Shown here piece after piece: positions 12,768 through 23,355 of a DNA stretch of 64,000 bases. Location of the stretch: positions 51,653,667-51,717,666 of the forward strand of contig OY282610.1 in NCBI GenBank assembly GCA_958298945.1, read 5' to 3'. The stretch's first letter is position 1. Each line of letters starts with the position of its first letter. The notes beneath the pieces were generated by a model. It saw nothing but the letters and a program-made list of their open reading frames with translations, ran no database searches and was not told where the DNA came from. The DNA is from Atherix ibis (Eukaryota; Arthropoda; Insecta; Diptera; Athericidae). A program made the translations under genes and the position numbers.

Positions 12768-12783
12768 ACATATGTATGCGCAT
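12768..12783. other. Two abutting 8-bp palindromes in D3 (exemplar)
   Basis: ACATATGT is followed immediately by ATGCGCAT. Both are perfect palindromes, present in almost every core; U0 and U2 carry AAGCGCAT in place of the second. The first includes an NdeI site. No binding protein can be named from sequence alone. Confidence 0.75.
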
Positions 12784-12865
12784 TAACATCATTAAACAAA
12801 TTTTCGAAAAAATTCCCTTTTTCATAGAAAAATAGAAATTTAAAAAAAAATTTAATGATCTTTTG

Positions 12866-13049
12866 GCAAATTTTTCTCAAAACTCCCACCGAAATTTATC
12901 GTGACATGTCATTTTCCTTCCAATCATTATACTAAGAGTCATAGAAGATTTGCCTTAAAGTGTGCAATGACACCACAAAATAAATTCTAAAAAACCTTAA
13001 TTTTTATACAAAAAAAAAACGAATTTTAATAAAGAAAACAATTAATTTT
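12866..13049 (+). repeat. Core monomer D4 (exemplar, 184 bp)
   Basis: Last core monomer. Its 5' half is diverged (AAACTCCCACCGAAATTTATC, CATGTCATTTTCCTTCC). Its 3' half is nearly canonical (TTTGCC, GTGTGCAATGACACCACAAA, then an A-run) and ends in the diagnostic TAATAAAGAAAACAATTAAT. HindIII is absent (TTTGCC is preceded by GAAGA or GAAGG), so HindIII should release the region between D0 and the first M as one ~889-bp fragment. Confidence 0.88.
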
Positions 13050-13599
13050 ATGAATTTTTTCTCAAAATCACCAACAAAAATTTATCCAGAAAGGATATTC
13101 TCATTTCAATCGAGAAAATATGTATTGGAGAAGCTTTGCCTGAAAGTACGCAATGACACCATAAAAACAATTCTAAAAACCTTAATTTGTATACAAAAAA
13201 AACCGAATTTTAAGAAAGAAAACTATAAATTTTATGATTTTTTCTCAAAATCACCAACAAAAATTTATCCAGAAAGGATATTCTCATTCCAATCGAGAAA
13301 ATATGCATTGAAGAAGCTTTGCCTAAAAGTACGCAATGACACCATAAAAACCGTTCTAAAAACCTTAATTTTTATACAAAAAAAAACGAATTTTAAGAAA
13401 GAAAACCATAAATTTTATGAATTTTTTCTCAAAATCACCAACAAAAATTTATCCAGAAATGATATTCTCATTCCAATCGAGAAAATATGCATTGGAGAAG
13501 CTTTGCCTGAAAGTACGCAATGACACCATAAAAACAATTCTAAAAACCTTAATTTTTATACAAAAAAAATGAATTTTAAGAAAGAAAACCATAAATTTT

Positions 13600-15952
13600 A
13601 TGAATTTTTTCTCAAAACCACCAACAAAAATTTATCCAGAAAGAATTTTCTCATTCCAATGAGAATAATATGAATTGGAGAAGCTTTGCCTGAAAGTGCA
13701 CAATCATACCCCAAACAAACATCTCCAAAAAACCACCATTTTCATAGAGAAAAACAAATTTTAAGAGAAAGTGGACTCAGTGTAATAATTGTTGCCTCCT
13801 ATTTTTTGAGAAAACTGGGTGCCTGGTGTAAAAATTGGATTTTCGTGAATATTGTCACAAATTTTCGAATTTTTGTATTTTTTTGCATATCTTTAGGTGG
13901 TCAATTTATTTTGCTTTCAGTAAATAAAAAATTTAATTTTAGGCAATTTTTTTTTAATAGTGCTCACAAAAATTTATTCTGAAAGGATATTCCTTTTTCG
14001 ATCAGGATAATATGGATCTAGTAGGCTATGTTAAAGTGTATGTAATGAAACCATGAAACAAATTGCCATTTTTATCCAAAAAAGCAAACTTTATTTTTAA
14101 AAAAATACAGCGAACTTTAGGTATTTTTTTTTAAAACGCCTGGAAAAAATTTTCCTGTAAGGACTTTTTTAGTCCGATCAGGATAATAAGAATAATTATT
14201 AGTTTCACATATGTATGCGCATTAACATCATTAAACAAATTTTCGAAAAAATTCCCTTTTTCATAGAAAAATAGAAATTTAAAAAAAAAATTTAATGATC
14301 TTTTGGCAAATTTTTCTCAAAACTCCCACCGAAATTTATCGTGACATGTCATTTTCCTTCCAATCATTATACTAAGAGTCATAGAAGATTTGCCTGAAAG
14401 TGTGCAATGACACCACAAAATAAATTCTAAAAAACCTTAATTTTTATACAAAAAAAACGAATTTTAATAAAGAAAACAATTAATTTTATGAATTTTTTCT
14501 CAAAATCACCAACAAAAATTTATCCAGAAAGGATATTCTCATTTCAATCGAGAAAATATGTATTGGAGATGCTTTGCCTGAAAGTACACAATGACACCAT
14601 AAAAACTGTTCTAAAAACCTTAATTTTTATACAAAAAAAAACGAATTTTAAGAAAGAAAACAATAAATTTTATGAATTTTTTCTCAAAATCACCAACAAA
14701 AATTTATCCAGAAAGGAAATTCTCATTTCAATCAAGAAAATATGCATTGGAGAAGCTTTGCCTGAAAGTACGCAATGACACCATAAAAACAATTCTAAAA
14801 ACCTTAATTTTTATACAAAAAAAATGAATTTTAAGAAAGAAAACCATAAATTTTATGAATTTTTTCTCAAAACCACCAACAAAAATTTATCCAGAAAGAA
14901 TTTTCTCATTCCAATCGAGAAAATATGTATTGGAGAAGCTTTGCCTGAAAGTACGCAATGACACCATAAAAACAATTCTAAAAACCTTAATTTGTATACT
15001 AAAAAAAACGAATTTTAGGAAAGAAAACTATAAATTTTATGAATTTTTTCTCAAAATCACCAACAAAAATTTATCCAGAAATGATATTCTCATTCCAATC
15101 GAGAAAATATGCATTGGAGAAGCTTTGCCTAAAAGTACGCAATGACACCATAAAAACCGTTCTAAAAACCTTAATTTTTATACAAAAAAAACGAATTTTA
15201 AGAAAGAAAACAATAAATTTTATGAATTTTTTCTCAAAATCACCAACAAAAATTTATCCAAAAAGGAAATTCTCATTTCAATCAAGAAAATATGCATTGG
15301 AGAAGCTTTGCCTGAAAGTACGCAATGACACCATAAAAACAATTCTAAAAACCTTAATTTTTATACAAAAAAAATGAATTTTAAGAAAGAAAACCATAAA
15401 TTTTATGAATTTTTTCTCAAAACCACCAACAAAAATTTATCCAGAAAGGATATTCTCATTCCAATCGAGAAAATATGTATTGGAGATGCTTTGCCTGAAA
15501 GTACACAATGACACCATAAAAACTGTTCTAAAAACCTTAATTTTTATACAAAAAAAACGAATTTTAAGAAAGAAAACAATAAATTTTATGAATTCTTTCT
15601 CAAAATCACCAACAAAAATTTATCCAGAAAGGAAATTCTCATTTCAATCAAGAAAATATGCATTGGAGAAGCTTTGCCTGAAAGTACGCAATGACACCAT
15701 AAAAACAATTCTAAAAACCTTAATTTTTATACAAAAAAAATGAATTTTAAGAAAGAAAACCATAAATTTTATGAATTTTTTCTCAAAACCACCAACAAAA
15801 ATTTATCCAGAAAGGATATTCTCATTCCAATCGAGAAAATATGCATTGGAGAAGCTTTGCCTAAAAGTACGCAATGACACCATAAAAACCGTTCTAAAAA
15901 CCTTAATTTTTATACAAAAAAACGAATTTTAAGAAAGAAAACCATAAATTTG
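13600..15952 (+). repeat. Higher-order unit U7, n=8
   Basis: Core 13600-14487 plus eight canonical monomers. D1 matches the U6/U9/U10 type (TTTGTATTTTTTTGC), whereas D4 and the canonical run match U4 (TTTGCCTGAAAG, GGAGATGC near 14566 and 15483). The core therefore looks recombinant, with a junction between D1 and D4. Confidence 0.92.
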
Positions 15953-17576
15953 ATGAATTTTTTCTCAAAACCACCAACAAAAATTTATCCAGAAAGAATT
16001 TTCTCATTCCAATGGGAATAATATGAATCGGAGAAGCTTTGCCTGAAAGTGCACAATCATACCCCAAACAAACATCTCCAAAAAACCACCATTTTCATAG
16101 AGAAAAACAAATTTTAAGAGAAAGTGGACTCAGTGTAATAATTGTTGCCTCCTATTTTTTGAGAAAACTGGGTGCCTGGTGTAAAAATTGGATTTTCGTG
16201 AATATTGTCACAAATTTTCGAATTTTTGTGGTTTTTTGCATATCTTTAGGTGGTCAATTTATTATGCTTTCAGTAAATAAAAAATTTAATTTTAGGCAAT
16301 TTTTTTTTAATAGTGCTCACAAAAATTTATTCTGAAAGGATATTCCTTTTTCGATCAGGATAATATGGATCTAGAAGGCTATGTTAAAGTGTATGTAATG
16401 AAACCATGAAACAAATTGCCATTTTTATCCAAAAAAGCAAACTTTATTTTTAAAAAAATACAGCGAACTTTAGGTATTTTTTTTTAAAACGCCTGGAAAA
16501 ATTTTTCCTGTAAGGACTTTTTTAGTCCGATCAGGATAATAAGAATAATTATTAGTTTCACATATGTATGCGCATTAACATCATTAAACAAATTTTCGAA
16601 AAAATTTCCTTTTTCATAGAAAAATAGAAATTTAAAAAAAAATTTTATGATCTTTTGGCAAATTTTTCTCAAAACTCCCACCGAAATTTATCGTGACATG
16701 TCATTTTCCTTCCAATCATTATATTAAGAGTCATAGAAGGTTTGCCTGAAAGTGTGCAATGACACCACAAAATAAATTCTAAAAAACCTTAATTTTTATA
16801 CAAAAAAAAACGAATTTTAATAAAGAAAACAATTAATTTTATGAATTTTTTCTCAAAATCACCAACAAAAATTTATCCAGAAAGGATATTCTCATTCCAA
16901 TCGAGAAAATATGTATTGGAGAAGCTTTGCCTGAAAGTACGCAATGACACCATAAAAACAATTCTAAAAACCTTAATTTGTATACAAAAAAAAAACGAAT
17001 TTTAAGAAAGAAAACTATAAATTTTATGAATTTTTTCTCAAAATCACCAACAAAAATTTATCCAGAAAGGATATTCTCATTCCAATCGAGAAAATATGTA
17101 TTGAAGAAGCTTTGCCTGAAAGTACGCAATGATACCATAAAAACAATTCTAAAAACCTTAATTTGTATACAAAAAAAAACGAATTTTAGGAAAGAAAACT
17201 ATAAATTTTATGAATTTTTTCTCAAAATCACCAACAAAAATTTATCCAGAAAGGATATTCTCATTCCAATCGAGAAAATATGCATTGGAGAAGCTTTGCC
17301 TAAAAGTACGCAATGACACCATAAAAACCGTTCTAAAAACCTTAATTTTTATACAAAAAAAACGAATTTTAAGAAAGAAAACAATAAATTTTATGAATTT
17401 TTTCTCAAAATCACCAACAAAAATTTATCCAAAAAGGAAATTCTCATTTCAATCAAGAAAATATGCATTGGAGAAGCTTTGCCTGAAAGTTCGCAATGAC
17501 ACCATAAAAACAATTCTAAAAACCTTAATTTTTATACAAAAAAAAATGAATTTTAAGAAAGAAAACCATAAATTTG
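15953..17576 (+). repeat. Higher-order unit U8, n=4
   Basis: Core 15953-16840 and four canonical monomers. It carries the same private markers as U5 (TTTATTATGCTTTCAG; GGAAAAATTTTTCCTG) about 5.42 kb downstream of it. Confidence 0.93.
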
Positions 17577-19013
17577 ATGAATTTTTTCTCAAAACCACCA
17601 ACAAAAATTTATCCAGAAAGAATTTTCTCATTCCAATGGGAATAATATGAATCGGAGAAGCTTTGCCTGAAAGTGCACAATCATACCCCAAACAAACATC
17701 TCCAAAAAACCACCATTTTCATAGAGAAAAACAAATTTTAAGAGAAAGTGGACTCAGTGTAATAATTGTTGCCTCCTATTTTTTGAGAAAACTGGGTGCC
17801 TGGTGTAAAAATTGGATTTTCGTGAATATTGTCACAAATTTTCGAATTTTTGTATTTTTTTGCATATCTTTAGGTGGTCAATTTATTTTGCTTTCAGTAA
17901 ATAAAAAATTTAATTTTAGGCAATTTTTTTTTAATAGTGCTCACAAAAATTTATTCTGAAAGGATATTCCTTTTTCGATCAGGATAATATGGATCTAGAA
18001 GGCTATGTTAAAGTGTATGTAATGAAACCATGAAACAAATTGTCATTTTTATCCAAAAAAGCAAACTTTATTTTTTAAAAAATACAGCGAACTTTAGGTA
18101 TTTTTTTTTAAAACGCCTGGAAAAAATTTTCCTGTAAGGACTTTTTTAGTCCGATCAGGATAATAAGAATAATTATTAGTTTCACATATGTATGCGCATT
18201 AACATCATTAAACAAATTTTCGAAAAAATTCCCTTTTTCATAGAAAAATAGAAATTTAAAAAAAAATTTAATGATCTTTTGGCAAATTTTTCTCAAAACT
18301 CCCACCGAAATTTATCGTGACATGTCATTTTCCTTCCAATCATTATACTAAGAGTCATAGAAGATTTGCCTTAAAGTGTGCAATGACACCACAAAATAAA
18401 TTCTAAAAAACCTTAATTTTTATACAAAAAAAAACGAATTTTAATAAAGAAAACAATTAATTTTATGAATTTTTTCTCAAAATCACCAACAAAAATTTAT
18501 CCAGAAAGGATATTCTCATTTCAATCGAGAAAATATGTATTGGAGAAGCTTTGCCTGAAAGTACGCAATGACACCATAAAAACAATTCTAAAAACCTTAA
18601 TTTGTATACAAAAAAAACCGAATTTTAAGAAAGAAAACTATAAATTTTATGATTTTTTCTCAAAATCACCAACAAAAATTTATCCAGAAAGGATATTCTC
18701 ATTCCAATCGAGAAAATATGCATTGAAGAAGCTTTGCCTAAAAGTACGCAATGACACCATAAAAACCGTTCTAAAAACCTTAATTTTTATACAAAAAAAA
18801 CGAATTTTAAGAAAGAAAACCATAAATTTTATGAATTTTTTCTCAAAATCACCAACAAAAATTTATCCAGAAATGATATTCTCATTCCAATCGAGAAAAT
18901 ATGCATTGGAGAAGCTTTGCCTGAAAGTACGCAATGACACCATAAAAACAATTCTAAAAACCTTAATTTTTATACAAAAAAAATGAATTTTAAGAAAGAA
19001 AACCATAAATTTT
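17577..19013 (+). repeat. Higher-order unit U9, n=3
   Basis: Core 17577-18464 and three canonical monomers. It is the counterpart of U6, sharing TTTGTATTTTTTTGC, TTTGCCTTAAAG and ACCGAATTTTAAG. Confidence 0.93.
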
Positions 19014-20452
19014 ATGAATTTTTTCTCAAAACCACCAACAAAAATTTATCCAGAAAGAATTTTCTCATTCCAATGAGAATAATATGAATTGGAGAAGCTT
19101 TGCCTGAAAGTGCACAATCATACCCCAAACAAACATCTCCAAAAAACCACCATTTTCATAGAGAAAAACAAATTTTAAGAGAAAGTGGACTCAGTGTAAT
19201 AATTGTTGCCTCCTATTTTTTGAGAAAACTGGGTGCCTGGTGTAAAAATTGGATTTTCGTGAATATTGTCACAAATTTTCGAATTTTTGTATTTTTTTGC
19301 ATATCTTTAGGTGGTCAATTTATTTTGCTTTCAGTAAATAAAAAATTTAATTTTAGGCAATTTTTTTTTAATAGTGCTCACAAAAATTTATTCTGAAAGG
19401 ATATTCCTTTTTCGATCAGGATAATATGGATCTAGAAGGCTATGTTAAAGTATATGTAATGAAACCATGAAACAAATTGTCATTTTTATCCAAAAAAGCA
19501 AACTTTATTTTTTAAAAAATACAGCGCACTTTAGGTATTTTTTTTTAAAACGCCTGGAAAAAATTTTCCTGTAAGGACTTTTTTAGTCCGATCAGGATAA
19601 TAAGAATAATTATTAGTTTCACATATGTATGCGCATTAACATCATTAAACAAATTTTCGAAAAAATTCCCTTTTTCATAGAAAAATAGAAATTTAAAAAA
19701 AAATTTAATGATCTTTTGGCAAATTTTTCTCAAAACTCCCACCGAAATTTATCGTGACATGTCATTTTCCTTCCAATCATTATACTAAGAGTCATAGAAG
19801 ATTTGCCTTAAAGTGTGCAATGACACCACAAAATAAATTCTAAAAAACCTTAATTTTTATACAAAAAAAAAACGAATTTTAATAAAGAAAACAATTAATT
19901 TTATGAATTTTTTCTCAAAATCACCAACAAAAATTTATCCAGAAAGGATATTCTCATTTCAATCGAGAAAATATGTATTGGAGAAGCTTTGCCTGAAAGT
20001 ACGCAATGACACCATAAAAACAATTCTAAAAACCTTAATTTGTATACAAAAAAAACCGAATTTTAAGAAAGAAAACTATAAATTTTATGATTTTTTCTCA
20101 AAATCACCAACAAAAATTTATCCAGAAAGGATATTCTCATTCCAATCGAGAAAATATGCATTGAAGAAGCTTTGCCTAAAAGTACGCAATGACACCATAA
20201 AAACCGTTCTAAAAACCTTAATTTTTATACAAAAAAAAACGAATTTTAAGAAAGAAAACAATAAATTTTATGAATTTTTTCTCAAAATCACCAACAAAAA
20301 TTTATCCAGAAAGGAAATTCTCATTTCAATCAAGAAAATATGCATTGGAGAAGCTTTGCCTGAAAGTACGCAATGACACCATAAAAACAATTCTAAAAAC
20401 CTTAATTTTTATACAAAAAAAAGGAATTTTAAGAAAGAAAACCATAAATTTT
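19014..20452 (+). repeat. Higher-order unit U10, n=3
   Basis: Core 19014-19902 and three canonical monomers, of the U6/U9 type. The last monomer has AAGGAATTTTAAG in place of the usual AATGAATTTTAAG and leads directly into the damaged U11 core. Confidence 0.92.
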
Positions 20453-20495
20453 ATGAATTTTTTTTCAAAATCATAAAATTTATGGTTTTCTTTCT
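20432..20495. repeat. Perfect 25-bp foldback inverted repeat at a deletion junction
   Basis: Left arm 20432-20456 (begins AGAAAGAAAACC, ends TTTTATGA) and right arm 20471-20495 (begins TCATAAAA, ends TTTTCTTTCT) are exact reverse complements, separated by 14 nt. The left arm is normal M/D0 junction sequence. The right arm is the same sequence in inverted orientation and is the only minus-oriented satellite sequence I found. It abuts D2 at the ~340-bp deletion of U11. Confidence 0.95.
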
Positions 20496-21733
20496 CCTGA
20501 TATTCCTTTTTCGATCAGGATAATATGGATCTAGAAGGCTATGTTAAAGTGTATGTAATGAAACCATGAAACAAATTGCCATTTTTATCCAAAAAAGCAA
20601 ACTTTATTTTTAAAAAAATACAGCGAACTTTAGGTATTTTTTTTTTAAACGCCTAGAAAAAATTTTCCTGTAAGGACTTTTTTAGTCCGATCAGGATAAT
20701 AAGAATAATTATTAGTTTCAAATATGTATGCGCATTAACATCATTAAACAAATTTTCGAAAAAATTTGCTTTTTCATAGAAAAATAGAAATTTAAAAAAA
20801 AAATTAATGATATTTTGGCAAATTTTTCTCAAAACTCCCACCGAAATTTATCGTGACATGTCATTTTCCTTCCAATCATTATACTAAGAGTCATAGAAGG
20901 TTTGCCTGAAAGTGTGCAATGACACCACAAAATAAATTCTAAAAAACCTTAATTTTTATCCAAAAAAAACGAATTTTAATAAAGAAAACAATTAATTTTA
21001 TGAATTTTTTCTCAAAATCACCAACAAAAATTTATCCAGAAAGGATATTCTCATTCCAATCGAGAAAATATGTATTGGAGAAGCTTTGCCTGAAAGTACG
21101 CAATGACACCATAAAAACAATTCTAAAAACCTTAATTTGTATACAAAAAAAAACGAATTTTAAGAAAGAAAACTATAAATTTTATGAATTTTTTCTCAAA
21201 ATCACCAACAAAAATTTATCCAGAAAGGATATTCTCATTCCAATCGAGAAAATATGTATTGGAGAAGCTTTGCCTGAAAGTACGCAATGACACCATAAAA
21301 ACAATTCTAAAAACCTTAATTTGTATACAAAAAAAACGAATTTTAGGAAAGAAAACTATAAATTTTATGAATTTTTTCTCAAAATCACCAACAAAAATTT
21401 ATCCAGAAAGGATATTCTCATTCCAATCGAGAAAATATGCATTGGAGAAGCTTTGCCTAAAAGTACGCAATGACACCATAAAAACCGTTCTAAAAACCTT
21501 AATTTTTATACAAAAAAAACGAATTTTAAGAAAGAAAACAATAAATTTTATGAATTTTTTCTCAAAATCACCAACAAAAATTTATCCAAAAAGGAAATTC
21601 TCATTTCAATCAAGAAAATATGCTTTGGAGAAGCTTTGCCTGAAAGTACGCAATGACACCATAAAAACAATTCTAAAAACCTTAATTTTTATACAAAAAA
21701 AAATGAATTTTAAGAAAGAAAACCATAAGTTTG
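20453..21733 (+). repeat. Higher-order unit U11, truncated core, n=4
   Basis: Only about the first 45 bp separate the D0 start from the point where D2 resumes (GATATTCC at ~20499), against 386 bp in intact U6. So the rest of D0, all of D1 and the start of D2, about 340 bp, are gone. The junction is filled by an inverted copy of the adjacent sequence. D3 and D4 are present, with local changes (TTTTTTAAACGCCTAG, TTTGCTTTTTC, ATGATATTTTGG). Four normal canonical monomers follow from 21000. Confidence 0.92.
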
Positions 21734-23355
21734 ATGAATTTTTTCTCAAAACCACCAACAAAAATTTATCCAGAAAGAATTTTCTCATTCCAGTGAGAAT
21801 AATATGAATCGGAGAAGCTTTGCCTGAAAGTGCACAATCAAACCCCAAACAAACATCTCCAAAAAACCACCATTTTCATAGAGAAAAACAAATTTTAAGA
21901 GAAAGTGGACTCAGTGTAATAATTGTTGCCTCCTATTTTTTGAGAAAACTGAGTGCCTGGTGTAAAAATTGGATTTTCATGAATATTGTCACAAATTTTC
22001 GAATTTTTGTGGTTTTTTGCATATCTTTAGGTGGTCAATTTATTTTGCTTTCAGTAAATAAAAAATTTAATTTTAGGCAATTTTTTTTTAATAGTGCTCA
22101 CAAAAATTTATTCTGAAAGGATATTCCTTTTTCGATCAGGATAATATGGATCTAGAAGGCTATGTTAAAGTATATGTAATGAAACCATGAAACAAATTGT
22201 CATTTTTATTCAAAAAAGCAAACTTTATTTTTTAAAAAATACAGCGAACTTTAGGTATATTTTTTTAAAACGCCTGAAAAAAATTTTCCTGTAAGGATTT
22301 TTTTAGTCCGATCAGGATAATAAGAATAATTATTAGTTTCACATATGTATGCGCATTAACATCATTAAACAAATTTTCGAAAAAATTCCCTTTTTCATAG
22401 AAAAATAGAAATTTAAAAAAAAATTTAATGATCTTTTGGCAAATTTTTCTCAAAACTCCCACCGAAATTTATCGTGACATGTCATTTTCCTTCCAATCAT
22501 TATACTAAGAGTCATAGAAGATTTGCCTGAAAGTGTGCAATGACACCACAAAATAAATTCTAAAAAACCTTAATTTTTATACAAAAAAAACGAATTTTAA
22601 TAAAGAAAACAATTAATTTTATGAATTTTTTCTCAAAATCACCAACAAAAATTTATCCAGAAAGGAAATTCTCATTCCAATCGACAAAATATGCATTGAA
22701 GAAGCTTTGCCTGAAAGTACGCAATGACACCATAAAAACAATTCTAAAAACCTTAATTTTTATACAAAAAAAATGAATTTTAAGAAAGAAAACCATAAAT
22801 TTTATGAATTTTTTCTCAAAATCACCAACAAAAATTTATCCAGAAAGGATATTCTCATTCCAATCGAGAAAATATGTATTGGAGAAGCTTTGCCTGAAAG
22901 TACGCAATGACACCATAAAAACAATTCTAAAAACCTTAATTTGTATACAAAAAAAAACGAATTTTAGGAAAGAAAACTATAAATTTTATGAATTTTTTCT
23001 CAAAATCACCAACAAAAATTTATCCAGAAAGGATATTCTCATTCCAATCGAGAAAATATGCATTGGAGAAGCTTTGCCTTAAAGTACGCAATGACACCAT
23101 AAAAACCGTTCTAAAAACCTTAATTTTTATACAAAAAAAAACGAATTTTAAGAAAGAAAACAATAAATTTTATGAATTTTTTCTCAAAATCACCAACAAA
23201 AATTTATCCAAAAAGGAAATTCTCATTTCAATCAAGAAAATATGCATTGGAGAAGCTTTGCCTGAAAGTACGCAATGACACCATAAAAACAATTCTAAAA
23301 ACCTTAATTTTTATACAAAAAAAAATGAATTTTAAGAAAGAAAACCATAAGTTTG
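21734..23355 (+). repeat. Higher-order unit U12, n=4
   Basis: Core 21734-22620 and four canonical monomers. Private markers shared with U13 are CATAAGTTTGATG before D0, CCAGTGAGAAT in D0, CAATCAAACCCC, TTTTCATGAATATTG in D1, TTTATTCAAAAAAGC in D2 and TAAGGATTTTTTTAG in D3. CTGAGTGCC in D1 is unique to this unit. Confidence 0.93.

Larger units (their letters stand above)
12682..12865 (+). repeat. Core monomer D3 (exemplar, 184 bp)
   Basis: Diverged monomer running from GTATTTTTTTTTAAAACGCC to the end of AATGATCTTTTGG. It contains a symmetric imperfect hairpin (12715-12743) and two abutting 8-bp palindromes (12768-12783), both present in nearly every unit. A 65-codon minus-strand open frame falls here in most units. 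It is broken by small indels in U7, U17, U20, U21 and U35 among others, so it is treated as incidental. Confidence 0.85.
12161..13599 (+). repeat. Higher-order unit U6, n=3
   Basis: Core 12161-13049 and three canonical monomers from 13050. Markers are TTTGTATTTTTTTGC in D1, TTTGCCTTAAAG in D4 and ACCGAATTTTAAG after the first A-run; all recur in U9 and U10. Confidence 0.93.
8470..19310 (+). repeat. ~5.42-kb three-unit super-repeat, two copies (n pattern 8-4-3)
   Basis: Units U4-U5-U6 and U7-U8-U9 have the same canonical counts (8,4,3) and the same private markers in the same order, offset by 5414-5427 bp: GGAGATGC, TTTATTATGCTTTCAG, GGAAAAATTTTTCCTG and ACCGAATTTTAAG. U10 is a further copy of the U6/U9 type. 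Boundaries are approximate. The marker switch inside U7 puts the exchange point between D1 (~13880) and D4 (~14390). Confidence 0.88.

Noticed and set aside
12692..12889. Recurrent 65-codon minus-strand hydrophobic frame in D3 (starts MGVLRK)
   Set aside because: Composition is what T-rich antisense DNA encodes. The frame is lost through A-run or other small indels in U3, U7, U17, U20, U21 and U35 among others, with no sign of constraint.
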